Shown: piece after piece, positions 34,062 to 43,011 of the stretch
Layout: each line of letters starts with the position of its first letter
Numbering within the stretch: position 1 is the first letter of the stretch
DNA from: JAYFRL01 sp034925905
Lineage (GTDB): Bacteria > Bacillota > Clostridia > Lachnospirales > Anaerotignaceae
Direction of reading: 5' to 3'
DNA: 50,050 nucleotides
NCBI GenBank assembly: GCA_034925905.1
Contig: JAYFRL010000013.1
Span: 1-50,050, forward strand
The notes under the pieces: generated by a model
The model's database searches: none
Told to the model about the DNA's origin: nothing
The model's input: only the letters and a program-made list of their open reading frames with translations
Program-made: the position numbers and the translations under genes

Positions 34062-34442
34062 TTACTGCATATTAAAAACATTAAATATAACTTTACCTAA
34101 AATTACTCCGCCAAAACCCAAAAAAAGGTTTAACCCCATGTTCAGAAAGCCAGGCAAAAAATCCCCTGCATAAAAAAAGTTGACCGTTTCATAACTGAAG
34201 GTTGAAAATGTTGTAAATCCACCTATAATTCCCGTGGTAAGAAAAAGCCTTAATTCATGCGGAACTTCATTCAGCATGCATAAATCCATTAAAAACCCGA
34301 TTAAAACCCCTCCAACAACATTAACAATCAATGTTCCGTAAGGCAATTGTGAGCCAAATAGCTTTGGAGCGTAAAAAGATATAAAATATCTTAACATGCT
34401 TCCGATACATCCGCCTATACCTACATAAAGCACTTTTATCAT
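34062..34442 (-). CDS. fluC: Fluoride exporter FluC (CrcB)
   Basis: The 126-aa protein has four membrane helices and the CrcB pattern: GGCIGSMLRYFIS (about 9-21), GTLIVNVVGGVLIGFL with the conserved Asn (about 36-51), and TTGIIGGFTTFSTFSYE with the Phe-box and Thr/Ser track (about 70-86). It works as a dual-topology dimeric fluoride channel. A fluoride riboswitch precedes it, confirming the assignment. The start follows AGGAGG. Confidence 0.96.
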   Translation of the reverse strand: MIKVLYVGIGGCIGSMLRYFISFYAPKLFGSQLPYGTLIVNVVGGVLIGFLMDLCMLNEVPHELRLFLTTGIIGGFTTFSTFSYETVNFFYAGDFLPGFLNMGLNLFLGFGGVILGKVIFNVFNMQ

Positions 34443-34460
34443 GTTTAATCCTCCTGAAAT

Positions 34461-34537
34461 AAAAAAACTCCTAATTTTATTTTAAGTAGGAGTCATTAGC
34501 TTTAAGCGCTTTAAGGCGAACTCCATCGCCTGTTTTT
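34461..34537 (-). promoter_or_regulatory. Fluoride (crcB) riboswitch with terminator
   Basis: On the minus strand GGCGATGGAGTTCGCC (34530-34515) is the diagnostic fluoride aptamer sequence. A second strand GCTAATGACTCCTAC follows, which can make the pseudoknot and also enters a terminator: GACTCCTA against TAGGAGT and seven T (34494-34461). Fluoride binding is expected to prevent termination and turn on fluC. Confidence 0.93.
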
Positions 34538-34681
34538 TGTGTTCCGTTTAATTAATATATCATGAGGCACTGCAAAAAACAAGTATCTCAAAAAAAGCTT
34601 GGCAAAAAACAAGCTACGGCATCAAAAAAAATTTTAGGCCTTTTTATTGTATAAAAATTCATAAAAGCAATATTTTTAAGT

Positions 34682-35269
34682 TTAAGATGCCTCGGTTCTG
34701 TTTCTTCCTGAATTTTTTGCCTTGTATAAGTTTTTATCCACCATTTCAAGGATTTTTTCAAAGCTCCCGCAGCCGGGATTGGCAGTATAGCTGCCAATGC
34801 TTATGGTTGTTCTTATCAAATGCCGTTCATGCCTGACAACTTTGCTTTCCCACGCACTCCTAATTCTTTCTGCTGTTTCATACGCCGCGTTAATATCTGT
34901 ATTAGGCAGTATAATTAAAAATTCTTCTCCTCCAAATCTTGCAAGCCAGTCAAAATTATCTCTAATTTTCGTTCTTATTACATTGCACAGCTCTTTTAAA
35001 ACCTTATCCCCTGCAAGATGACCGTAAGTATCATTTGTTCTTTTGAAAAAATCAATGTCCAGCATCATAACGGACAATTTTTCATCATTAACGGCTGCGT
35101 TATAAATATCCGACGGAAGTCTTTCGTTTATATACCTACGGTTATAGCAACCCGTAAGGTCATCTATGATAGTCTTTGCGTTAAGCTCAAAAATAAGGTT
35201 GTTTGCTTCCTTAATGCTTTTATAGCTTAAATTGGTTGTAATTCCGGTTTCTGTGATATCTTTAACCAT
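34682..35269 (-). CDS. GGDEF diguanylate cyclase part of a broken sensor-cyclase gene
   Basis: This 195-aa piece has an N-terminal helix, then the GGDEF domain: DDLTGCYNRRYI (about 36-47), MLDIDFFKRTNDTYGHLAGD and the active-site GGEEF near residue 112. No RxxD inhibitory site precedes GGEEF (the upstream residues read WLARF). It should make c-di-GMP. The proposed ATG at 35269 has only a close-set GGAG, so translation probably depended on the upstream PAS-like frame, which overlaps by 43 bases in the +1 phase. Confidence 0.75.
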   Translation of the reverse strand: MVKDITETGITTNLSYKSIKEANNLIFELNAKTIIDDLTGCYNRRYINERLPSDIYNAAVNDEKLSVMMLDIDFFKRTNDTYGHLAGDKVLKELCNVIRTKIRDNFDWLARFGGEEFLIILPNTDINAAYETAERIRSAWESKVVRHERHLIRTTISIGSYTANPGCGSFEKILEMVDKNLYKAKNSGRNRTEAS

Positions 35270-35571
35270 ATCTCCACAATGTATTCCTCACCCCTAAGCC
35301 TTACGGGGCTTGCTAAAACAAGGAAGGCTCTCCCTTTAAGGTATTCTATTTTCATAAAAGTATCTTTTTGGGACATTGCCCGGGAAGCTATACAATCACT
35401 GCATTGGCTATCCTTCTCCCAAAATTCGTAGCAAACGGATTTATGCCCCTCTAAGTTGTCATCTGAACAAATAACCTGTTTTTTTTCAGTGTCAATAACC
35501 CTTACAACATCAAAAAGCTTATAGAAATTTGCAAAAAACTTAAAAATCTCCTGTATATTCAAAAAATCCAT
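35227..35571 (-). CDS. PAS-like Cys-containing sensor piece upstream of GGDEF
   Basis: The 114-aa piece looks like a PAS-type sensor with a Cys set: CYEFWEKDSQCSDCIASRA, then FMKIEYLKGRAFLVLASPV. This pattern occurs at the N-terminus of clostridial GGDEF proteins, where the cysteines may bind a metal or cofactor. It ends at an out-of-frame stop just after EEYIVEI, where an intact homologue would continue VKDITE into the cyclase. A single lost base near 35265-35270 would explain the split. Confidence 0.7.
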   Translation of the reverse strand: MDFLNIQEIFKFFANFYKLFDVVRVIDTEKKQVICSDDNLEGHKSVCYEFWEKDSQCSDCIASRAMSQKDTFMKIEYLKGRAFLVLASPVRLRGEEYIVEIWLKISQKPELQPI

Positions 35572-35831
35572 ATTTCTCTCCCTAATATTTTGCCTTTATT
35601 AAGGCATCGTTTTTATTTTATACCCCAGCCATAAACAGTCCTAGCTTTCCTGCTGATTTTATCATATATGAGCTTAAATCTTAGCTTCCTTAAAATGTTA
35701 CACTTTATGTTAAATTAATGTTACCACAGATGAACGCATTTTCTATGGAACAATTGTTACCTTGGGCTAAACATTATCAAAAAAAATATACTCGTTTTAA
35801 GGGCGGTTTTCATTTTGGACTGTTTAAATAT

Positions 35832-36773
35832 CTAAGCTGGTTCATTATACATTTTTTTAAAAGCAGTTATAAGCTCACGGGGTAATCTCTCATCCGCCAT
35901 AAGCAACCCAAAGGTTTTGTTTAACGATATATAGTAAATATCTGTGGGCTTATATCTAAAAACCCCCGCGCTTAAAGCTTTTTCAAACCACCTGATGCCT
36001 TCCTCCCTCATGCCTTTATCATAAAAGGCAAACGCTATATAAAAAAATGTATAATGCAGCCTTTCATATGCACTCATATCTGTTTGATATTTTATAAGAA
36101 GCTTGCATTCTTCTATTGTTTCGTCAAAACGCCGGCAAGCATAAAGCATTGTTATACAGGTTAGTTTAACCGTGATTATTACCTGGGAATACTTTAAAAT
36201 ACCTTGCTTTCCCTTTATAATAACACATGCCGGCAAAATCGCCTCTTTAGCTTTTTTAAAGTCGTTTTTCATTTGATAGCACATTGAAAGAAGCGCATAG
36301 GCGCTAGCTATCCAAATACCGTTTGTATATTTTGGCTCAATTTGTTTTAACAGGTTACATATATTTTTTATGGCTTCTTCCGGTTTGTTTTCTTTCAAAG
36401 CCATATAAAAAATCCTGTTTATCTCTATCTCATAAATCCATGGTTTATTATTAAAATCCGGGAAAAGCATTGCCGCGTCTGTCTCTTCTTTTAACTTTGC
36501 CAAATTGTTTTCTGCCCTGTATTTATTGAAAAGCTTAATGGTTTCATTAACTTCTATAGGATCTATGCAATCAATATATTCGCAGTATTCAAACAAATCC
36601 ACACCCAGCTTGTCGCCAAGCATCCTGGTCATATCAACAGATGGGCTCCTTTCGCATTTCTCAATAAAATAAACATACTTTTCCGAGCATATGTTCTCCG
36701 CAAGCTCTTTACGGCTCATTCCCGCCCTAACCCGATATTCTTTGATTATTTTACCTATACATTTATGATTCAT
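35832..36773 (-). CDS. XRE-family regulator with TPR-like C-terminal domain
   Basis: The 313-aa protein has an N-terminal helix-turn-helix (about 7-62, IIKEYRVRAGMSRKELAENI) and then paired helices through the rest (for example ALLSMCYQMKNDFKKAKEAI and FYIAFAFYDKGMREEGIRWF), a TPR layout as in Rgg/PlcR-like (RRNPP) regulators. Such proteins often bind short peptides; no peptide gene was found beside it. The ATG at 36773 follows AAAGGAG. Its targets may include the PAS-GGDEF region downstream. Confidence 0.85.
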   Translation of the reverse strand: MNHKCIGKIIKEYRVRAGMSRKELAENICSEKYVYFIEKCERSPSVDMTRMLGDKLGVDLFEYCEYIDCIDPIEVNETIKLFNKYRAENNLAKLKEETDAAMLFPDFNNKPWIYEIEINRIFYMALKENKPEEAIKNICNLLKQIEPKYTNGIWIASAYALLSMCYQMKNDFKKAKEAILPACVIIKGKQGILKYSQVIITVKLTCITMLYACRRFDETIEECKLLIKYQTDMSAYERLHYTFFYIAFAFYDKGMREEGIRWFEKALSAGVFRYKPTDIYYISLNKTFGLLMADERLPRELITAFKKMYNEPA

Positions 36774-37344
36774 TGGTAACTCCTTTTTATACACTACAGC
36801 ATAGTAAACAAGAAAATTCTTTAAACATGGGTCAATTATGCAAAAAAAAAGCTGTTTTATCATACCCAAAAAATGCTTCAGCATTTGCAAATTTTGCGGT
36901 ATTAAGATAAAAAAGCTTTAAAAGGTAACAGTAATTTTGATTTTTTTGAGGGCTTTCTCAAGAGCTTACAAGGATTAAATGTCTGCGAGCCGGCATGTTA
37001 AAATCGTTATTCTATATAATACTTACACCCGTTAGAGCATTCACTTATCCTAACCGCGCAAATTATACTCGTTTTATTTGTAAAATGCAATATTTAAGTA
37101 AATTATTTTAATTCAAAAGCTTAAATATAATTCCGTAAACCAGTTAAACTAAATCTATTACCTTTAATAAAATTTTCATTATTTCCGTGCAGTAAAGCTT
37201 TTTTTAATTCCCTTCACGTTTTTTTATCCCGGTGGCTGGCTTGATATGGCTGGTTTTATTATCAGTATATATAATTTTAACAAAGCAGACAGCTATACGC
37301 TGCCTGCGTAAATTTTCAGGAAGTATTCTCCTGTTTAAACTATA
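36774..37344. other. Intergenic gap, nothing supported
   Basis: The region upstream of the XRE-TPR gene is AT-rich. The XRE frame stays open to 36890 but without a ribosome site. I looked for a small signalling-peptide ORF and found none with a convincing start. Confidence 0.4.
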
Positions 37345-38127
37345 TTATGGTGTTTCTATCCTGTCTGCAGGATCAAAAGCCGTTAAATCCTTGATTACCT
37401 CTCCTGCAATTATTAACCCGGCCACAGAAGGGACAAAAGCATTGGAACCGGGAATATCCCTGCGCCGGGTACATTTTCTTACGGTATCGGCAGGGCAAAC
37501 GCAATTCTGGCGGCAGGAAATGGACATATCCTCAAACGGACGAATAACCGGTTCCCGTGAATAAACCACCTTAACATCCGAAATTCCGCGCTTTTTCAGC
37601 TCACGGCGCATCACCTTTGCCAGAGGGCAGACAGATGTTTCAGAAATATCCGCCACCCGGAATGCCGTGGGATCAACCTTGTTCCCTGCACCCATACAAG
37701 AAATAACCGGCACACCCGCTTCTTTGGCGCGTGTGATAATTTCCAGTTTCCCGGTTACGGTGTCGATAGCATCAATAACATAGTCATATTGCGAAAAATC
37801 AAACTGCTCCGCGGTTTCCGGCAGATAAAAGCACTTATAGGTTCTCAGTTGGATTTCGGGAGAAATTTCCAAAACCCGCTCGCGGGCAACATCTACTTTA
37901 TATTGCCCAACCGTTTTATGTGTGGCTAAAATCTGGCGGTTTATGTTTGTAATACAGATACGGTCATCGTCTATCAAATCCAGCGCACCAATACCGCTGC
38001 GCGCCAAAGCCTCTACGGCATAGCCGCCCACGCCGCCAATGCCAAACACCGCAACTCTGCTGCCAGCCAGCTTTTCCATCGCCGGTTTTCCAAAAATAAG
38101 TTCTGTCCTTGAAAATTCATTTAACAT
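37345..38127 (-). CDS. tcdA: tRNA threonylcarbamoyladenosine dehydratase TcdA
   Basis: The 260-aa E1-like protein has the nucleotide loop GIGGVGGYAVEALARSG (about 29-45), DDDRICITNINRQ (about 53-65) and VIDAIDT. CMGAGNKVDPTAF (about 144-156) is typical of TcdA (formerly CsdL/YgdL). It cyclises t6A to ct6A at tRNA position 37. The base composition is visibly richer in G and C than in the genes left of 36.8 kb. Confidence 0.93.
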   Translation of the reverse strand: MLNEFSRTELIFGKPAMEKLAGSRVAVFGIGGVGGYAVEALARSGIGALDLIDDDRICITNINRQILATHKTVGQYKVDVARERVLEISPEIQLRTYKCFYLPETAEQFDFSQYDYVIDAIDTVTGKLEIITRAKEAGVPVISCMGAGNKVDPTAFRVADISETSVCPLAKVMRRELKKRGISDVKVVYSREPVIRPFEDMSISCRQNCVCPADTVRKCTRRRDIPGSNAFVPSVAGLIIAGEVIKDLTAFDPADRIETP

Positions 38128-38159
38128 CTGCTTAGCTCTTGCGCTCCTCTCGTATCAGT

Positions 38160-38993
38160 TTATCTGTTGACGGCTTCAATCAATTTTGGGAGAACAGCTT
38201 CAAATTTCACTCCGTACCAATGTTCGGGGTCGTTTATTGTGTTTAAAATACATTCTACCGTATAATCCGCAGCAATTTTAGCCGCTTCATATTTCTCGTG
38301 TCCGCGTAGCAACGCCCCGGTAAAGGCGGAAGCATAAACATCTCCTGTGCCATGGCTGCCTATGGAAATTTTTCTGTGTCCATAATACCTTTTTTTGCCT
38401 TGCTCATACACCACAACACCGGTTTGCTCCGGCGTGTAGCCAACCCCTGTCAATATAACGGATTTTGCCCCTAAAGCGGAAAGCTTTTGCAAAAGACCGT
38501 CAATATATGCTTCATCATATGTTTCCAGATAAACCGTACCTGTCAAAAAACAGGCTTCTGTTATGTTTGGCAAAATAATATCCGCCTCAGCGCAGAGAGA
38601 CGCCATTTTTAATGCAAAAGCCTCGTCAAAACCGGGATACAGCTTTCCGTTGTCTCCCATGGCAGGGTCTACTATTTTAATGCAGCCGGGCAGTCCGACC
38701 TCTTGAAATACATCCAGAACATAATCTATCTGCTTTGCACTGCCAAGATACCCCGTGTATATTGCGTCAAAGGCAATTCCTTCCTTCTGCCAGTGTTTGT
38801 AAATTTTCGGAATATCCTCGGTTAAATCCCGGAAGGTGTATCCCGTGAATCCGCCGGTATGGGTGGAAAGCACGGCAGAGGGCAGAATACAGGTTTCAAG
38901 CCCGCAGGCAGAGATAATCGGCAATGCCACAGTAAGCGAACATTGTCCGACGCATGAAATATCCTGGATGGTAAGTATTCTTTGGTTTAACAT
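38160..38993 (-). CDS. Pyridoxamine/pyridoxal kinase (PdxY-like)
   Basis: The 277-aa ribokinase-fold protein starts RILTIQDISCVGQCSLTVAL, with STHTGGFTGYTFRDLT in the substrate lid and HGTGDVYASAFTGALL near residues 224-240 giving the anion hole and catalytic Asp. It phosphorylates B6 vitamers to supply PLP. It lies 32 bases upstream of tcdA and close to the PLP enzyme cysK. Confidence 0.9.
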   Translation of the reverse strand: MLNQRILTIQDISCVGQCSLTVALPIISACGLETCILPSAVLSTHTGGFTGYTFRDLTEDIPKIYKHWQKEGIAFDAIYTGYLGSAKQIDYVLDVFQEVGLPGCIKIVDPAMGDNGKLYPGFDEAFALKMASLCAEADIILPNITEACFLTGTVYLETYDEAYIDGLLQKLSALGAKSVILTGVGYTPEQTGVVVYEQGKKRYYGHRKISIGSHGTGDVYASAFTGALLRGHEKYEAAKIAADYTVECILNTINDPEHWYGVKFEAVLPKLIEAVNR

Positions 38994-39531
38994 AAGCTAT
39001 TTCTCCTTGCAGCATTATTTTTTATGCCAGTTCCTCTTAGTGTATGATGCGAAAATTTTCCTTGGATCTTTTATACTAAACATGACGCCTAAATGCAGCT
39101 CTTTACCACATGCTTTTATTGACCCCATAAAAAATTCCGGGGTTGGGCGTTTTGATAAACTTGCTTACCATATCTGGCTATAAAATTCCTCGCTCCGCCT
39201 TAGCAGCAAGCCACTGTTGATAATCTTCGTTATTATTTGTGTTTTAACTTCCTAAAGCTTATGCGCTATGCCTTCCCCTGTTCAAAGTTCAATTCCAGTT
39301 AAAAAAATAAAAGGAGCATACCATAAATTTAATAATATTTTTTTCTCAATATATTGAAAGTTTAAAATGAAAAATTTATCTGCCCCTTATAAGGATACAG
39401 CTACAATAAGCTTTAATTCAAGCAGGTAGTTTTTAAAAATTTATATTCCTTATTGTTTTACCACAAAAATTCTCTCGATAAACAAAAAGAGAACTGCTGC
39501 CATTTGCAAAAGCTTTCCCGGTTTCTTTTCT
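38994..39531. other. Intergenic gap, nothing firmly supported
   Basis: No intact gene. A minus-strand stretch near 39180-39240 reads NEDYQQWLAAKAERGIL before a stop, without a start codon, and could be a gene relic. Confidence 0.3.
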
Positions 39532-40464
39532 TTAATCCGCAAACAGCGGTGTAGACAAATAACGATCCCCTGTGTCCGGAAGCAGCACTACAATGGTCTT
39601 GCCCTTATTTTCAGGGCGTTTTGCGATCTGGATGGCAGCCCATACCGCAGCGCCGGAAGAAATACCCACCAGCACTCCTTCTTCTTTGCCGATTTCTTTG
39701 CCTGTGGCAAAAGCATCCTCGTTTGAAACAGTAATTATTTCATCATAAATACTCGTATTAAGAACATCCGGCACAAAGCCTGCTCCGATTCCCTGAATCT
39801 TGTGTGCGCCAGCCATGCCTGCGGAAAGAATGGGGGATGCCGAAGGTTCCACTGCAACGATTTTCACATCCGGTTTTTTGCTTTTCAGATACTCGCCAAC
39901 TCCGGTTAATGTGCCTCCGGTTCCAACACCCGACACAAAAATGTCCACCTGGCCATCAGTATCCTCAAAAATCTCGGGGCCGGTGGTGCTGCGATGCACG
40001 GCGGGATTGGCAGGGTTCACAAACTGGCCGGGGATAAAGCTGTTCGGCGTTTCATTTGCCAGCTCTTCCGCTTTGTCAATGGCGCCTTTCATGCCTTTGG
40101 CGCCTTCCGTAAGCACCAGCTCTGCGCCGTATGCCTTCATAAGCTGACGCCGCTCCACGCTCATTGTGTCGGGCATGACAATTATAAGGCGGTAGCCTTT
40201 CGCCGCAGCCACAGACGCAAGCCCAATGCCTGTGTTTCCTGAGGTTGGTTCTATAATAACCGAATCGGGTTTAAGCTTACCTGACACCTCCGCATCTTCA
40301 ATCATTGCCTTGGCAATGCGGTCTTTAACTGAGCCTGCGGGGTTGAAATATTCCAGTTTGGAAAGCAGCTTTGCCTTCAAATCATATTTTTTCTCCAGAC
40401 GAGTTAGTTCTAAAAGAGGGGTTTTTCCAATAAGCTGATCTGCAGAAGTAAAAATTTTTGCCAT
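39532..40464 (-). CDS. cysK: Cysteine synthase A (O-acetylserine sulfhydrylase)
   Basis: The 310-aa PLP enzyme has NPAGSVKDR with the Schiff-base Lys47, the substrate loop TSGNTG near residue 71 and the phosphate loop GTGGTLTG near 178-185. It makes cysteine from O-acetylserine and sulfide. The ATG at 40464 follows AAAGGAG. It is divergent from an Rrf2-type regulator, which is probably its repressor. Confidence 0.95.
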   Translation of the reverse strand: MAKIFTSADQLIGKTPLLELTRLEKKYDLKAKLLSKLEYFNPAGSVKDRIAKAMIEDAEVSGKLKPDSVIIEPTSGNTGIGLASVAAAKGYRLIIVMPDTMSVERRQLMKAYGAELVLTEGAKGMKGAIDKAEELANETPNSFIPGQFVNPANPAVHRSTTGPEIFEDTDGQVDIFVSGVGTGGTLTGVGEYLKSKKPDVKIVAVEPSASPILSAGMAGAHKIQGIGAGFVPDVLNTSIYDEIITVSNEDAFATGKEIGKEEGVLVGISSGAAVWAAIQIAKRPENKGKTIVVLLPDTGDRYLSTPLFAD

Positions 40465-40607
40465 GTCAATAATCTCCTTTACAAAAATATTTTTATTAGA
40501 ATCAAGTAAGCTTATTTTATGCTGTAACATCCTATGGTGAAGCGGAAAAATTTGTGGGAAAGCGTATGTATATTCATTAATCCGTCTCTTATTTCTATTT
40601 TGTTGTC

Positions 40608-40636
40608 ATTATAAGCTTATTAACATACTTTATCAA
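40608..40636 (-). promoter_or_regulatory. cysK promoter
   Basis: On the minus strand TTGATA (40636-40631) and a perfect TATAAT (40613-40608) are 17 bases apart. The perfect palindrome ATAAGCTTAT (40611-40620) overlaps the -10 box and is an operator candidate. Confidence 0.7.
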
Positions 40637-40654
40637 CATGTTTGTGTGTTTTTA

Positions 40655-40683
40655 TTGAAAAACTATAAACATTATGGTATTGT
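40655..40683 (+). promoter_or_regulatory. Promoter of the Rrf2-type regulator gene
   Basis: TTGAAA (40655-40660) and TATTGT (40678-40683) are separated by 17 bases. It is back-to-back with the cysK promoter, with 18 bases between the two -35 boxes, so one bound repressor dimer could cover both. Confidence 0.65.
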
Positions 40684-40710
40684 ATGCTTATAGAAAAGGA
40701 GTTGGTTTAA

Positions 40711-41142
40711 ATGATGATCTCAACAAAAGGGCGCTATGCCTTGCGCGTTATGTTGGATCTGGCCGAACATAATACAGGAGAATACATCGTTTTAATGGAT
40801 ATTGCAAACCGTCAGGAGATTTCCGAAAAATATTTGGAAGGAATTTTATCCACATTAAGCAAAGCCGGCTTTGTTTTCGCATTGCGTGGCAGAGGCGGCG
40901 GCTATAAGCTTGCCAAAGCCCCGGAGCTATATACCGTTGGCAGCATTATAAAGCTGACCGAAGGCTCACTCGCTCCTGTCGCCTGTTTGGATAAGGACGC
41001 TCCTGCCTGCCGCAGAGCAGCTGAATGCCGCACCCTACCCTTATGGGCAAAACTTAATAAGCTGATTGATGATTTTCTTGAAGGAACCACCTTGGCAGAT
41101 TTGCTGGAAGAGGATCCGAGCGTCAACAATTATGTAATTTAG
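40711..41142 (+). CDS. Rrf2-family regulator (CymR/IscR-like)
   Basis: The 143-aa protein begins MMISTKGRYALRVMLDLAEH, the classic Rrf2 start, with a winged helix whose recognition segment is ISEKYLEGILSTLSKAG (about 37-53). Three Cys at 92, 100 and 106 lie where IscR binds its Fe-S cluster, but the first spacing is seven rather than five. CymR itself lacks them. Divergence from cysK points to control of cysteine synthesis, perhaps with the CysK protein as partner, as for CymR. Confidence 0.9.
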   Translation: MMISTKGRYALRVMLDLAEHNTGEYIVLMDIANRQEISEKYLEGILSTLSKAGFVFALRGRGGGYKLAKAPELYTVGSIIKLTEGSLAPVACLDKDAPACRRAAECRTLPLWAKLNKLIDDFLEGTTLADLLEEDPSVNNYVI

Positions 41143-41777
41143 CATATTTATATAAAAAACTCCCCTCATTTTTTTGCGCCTTATTTCATTTTATCCGATA
41201 AACATACAGTCCGCGTATTTTTAGGCTATTGGAAAATAAAAAACAAACTCTATAAAAAATATTGGCACACTGTGTGTTCATGGTGAAGAAGCATCTGTGC
41301 CGCCAAATCCCACCGGAGCCATCAGCGTTCATATTTATAAACAAAGACAAACCAAAAAAGTCGATACTGCCCCTCCAAAATACCCCATGTGGTATGGAGG
41401 CAATACCAGCTCTCATAGCGAGCTATCCGCAGCAAATAATCGCAATATAAAAAACGCAGGCACACAACCGGGATTTTACCGGTCATATGCCTTTTACGTT
41501 GCTTGATAAAAGCAGTTTTTTCTGTTTGTTTTTTAGAGTATGCTCAAATAGGAATATACAAATTAACCCACGCAAATGTTAAACTGTTTTTGCTATCGGC
41601 GGGGGCAAAAGAATTTTGAGACCTTTTATGTATTCTAAAAATCAGTTAATTGGTTATTATAATGTATAAACCGCCTCGAATACGTCGAAGGCTGTCCAAA
41701 TAAAGCTATCCCCTTCGGAGTATATCATAGGCAGCGCGAATTATATATAAACTACATTTTTAAAAAGGAGAATGAAG
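41143..41777. other. Intergenic gap with an orphan reading frame
   Basis: No gene is recognised. A plus-strand frame around 41264-41506 reads CVHGEEASVPPNPTGAISVH and later PPKYPMWYGGNTSSH with no ATG and no ribosome site. Its composition looks protein-like, so it may be the 3' relic of a degraded gene. The rest is AT-rich. Confidence 0.3.
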
Positions 41778-42257
41778 ATGAGCACTCTGGTTGTATATTT
41801 TTCTCTCGACGGCAGCACAAAATTCATTGCCGAAAAAATTGCTGAAACTATAAACGCTGATATTGTTGAATTAAACACAAGCAAAAAATATCCGACGGGA
41901 GGATTTCGGAAGTACTTCTGTGGAGGAATGGGAGTCCTTTTCGGGGAAAAACCAAAGCTAACAAACAAGAGCATCAATTTGAGCCAGTATAAGACAATTA
42001 TAATCGGAACACCCGTCTGGGCCGGGTCATATACCCCGCCGATAAAAAGCTTTATCAGCCAATATAATATCCAAGGCAAACAGATCGCACTGTTTGCAAG
42101 CCATGGAGGCGGTGGAGCCGAAAAATGCTTCAAAAAGCTGAAGAAAGCGCTTCCCGGGAATAAATTTATCGGTGAAACAGACTATGTTGAACCTAAAAAA
42201 AGTCCTGAGAAGAATTGCTCCAAAGCTGCCAGGTGGGCTGCGGATCTGGCTGTCTGA
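41778..42257 (+). CDS. Flavodoxin-like protein
   Basis: The 159-aa protein begins STLVVYFSLDGSTKFIAEKI, where SLDGST is the FMN phosphate-binding loop of flavodoxins. IIIGTPVWAGSYTPPIKSFI (about 77-96) and FASHGGGGAEKCF (about 110-122) give the two ring-stacking loops. It probably carries electrons or acts as an FMN-dependent quinone reductase-like protein. AAAGGAG at 41764-41770 fits the ATG at 41778 better than the one at 41772. Confidence 0.9.
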   Translation: MSTLVVYFSLDGSTKFIAEKIAETINADIVELNTSKKYPTGGFRKYFCGGMGVLFGEKPKLTNKSINLSQYKTIIIGTPVWAGSYTPPIKSFISQYNIQGKQIALFASHGGGGAEKCFKKLKKALPGNKFIGETDYVEPKKSPEKNCSKAARWAADLAV

Positions 42258-42289
42258 TAAACCGCATACTATAAACCTACCATAAACTT

Positions 42290-42329
42290 GCTGCCAGCCG
42301 TTATCCATCAGAAACGGCTGGTATTTTTT
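42290..42329 (+). terminator. Terminator after the flavodoxin gene
   Basis: CCAGCCGTT pairs with AACGGCTGG, then a T-rich tract ends in TATTTTTTTT. Confidence 0.85.
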
Positions 42330-42439
42330 TTAAACGAAAACAGCAGCGTCAGCCTATGGTAACCCAACCATAAGATGCCAATTTTTTCATATAACCAAAA
42401 AAGCCTTGATTCCAAGGGCTTTTAAGCATTTAAATAAAA

Positions 42440-42480
42440 ATTAAGGACCCGGGTATTTACGCAATACCGAGTCCTTATTT
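42440..42480. terminator. Hairpin before the DUF3788 gene end
   Basis: AAGGAC-CC-GGGTATT pairs with AATACC-GA-GTCCTT around TACGC, followed by ATTTG. It probably serves the minus-strand DUF3788 gene as well. Confidence 0.6.
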
Positions 42481-42532
42481 GACGCAATCGTGGAAAAGAA
42501 TTTTTATTTCAACGGAGATTATACGCATAATG

Positions 42533-42946
42533 CTACTTCCTATTTGGTTTTCTTTTTGTTGCCAAAAGTTTTTTGAAGTCTTCAGGCATGGAGGCATCAT
42601 TCAATTCAAACATAATCCATTTGCCGTCATGGTATGTCTTTGCCATATCATATATTTGCCGGACTTCTTCAGAGTAATTTCGCCTGTTCCCTTCAAATTT
42701 TTCTCGCTCGTCTTTTCCAAAGATTATCATAAAACCAGCACAATTATCCCTTGCATATAAAGCGCACAGCGTTTTCCCACCCCGTCGATATTTGTACTCG
42801 TATTTCCATGCTTTCCCGCCGCTGTTCCATTGATGCTCCATATCGTACAGCCCGTCTATCATTGAACAAATGTCATTCCAAGCCTTAAACTTATCTGGGC
42901 CAATAAGTAAATTTATTTCTTCAGGTGACGGTATTTTTTCTAACAT
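42533..42946 (-). CDS. DUF3788 family protein
   Basis: The 137-aa protein follows the DUF3788 pattern: EINLLIGPDKFKAWNDICSM near the start, EHQWNSGGKAWKYEYKYRRGGKTLCALY (about 36-63), then FGKDEREKFE and a final DGKWIMFEL. Members bind no known ligand and have no assigned function. The ATG at 42946 follows GGAGGG. The upstream in-frame start at 42985 lacks one. Confidence 0.85.
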   Translation of the reverse strand: MLEKIPSPEEINLLIGPDKFKAWNDICSMIDGLYDMEHQWNSGGKAWKYEYKYRRGGKTLCALYARDNCAGFMIIFGKDEREKFEGNRRNYSEEVRQIYDMAKTYHDGKWIMFELNDASMPEDFKKLLATKRKPNRK

Positions 42947-43011
42947 AACGTACGCCCTCCACTCTTCAAAATATAGATAATCCACGTCTATTATATCACA
43001 TTCTTCTGCAT

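Noticed and set aside
36774..36890. Longer N-terminus or signal-peptide ORF of the XRE-TPR regulator
   Set aside because: The extension is hydrophobic but has no ribosome site, and AAAGGAG precedes the ATG at 36773, where the helix-turn-helix domain begins.
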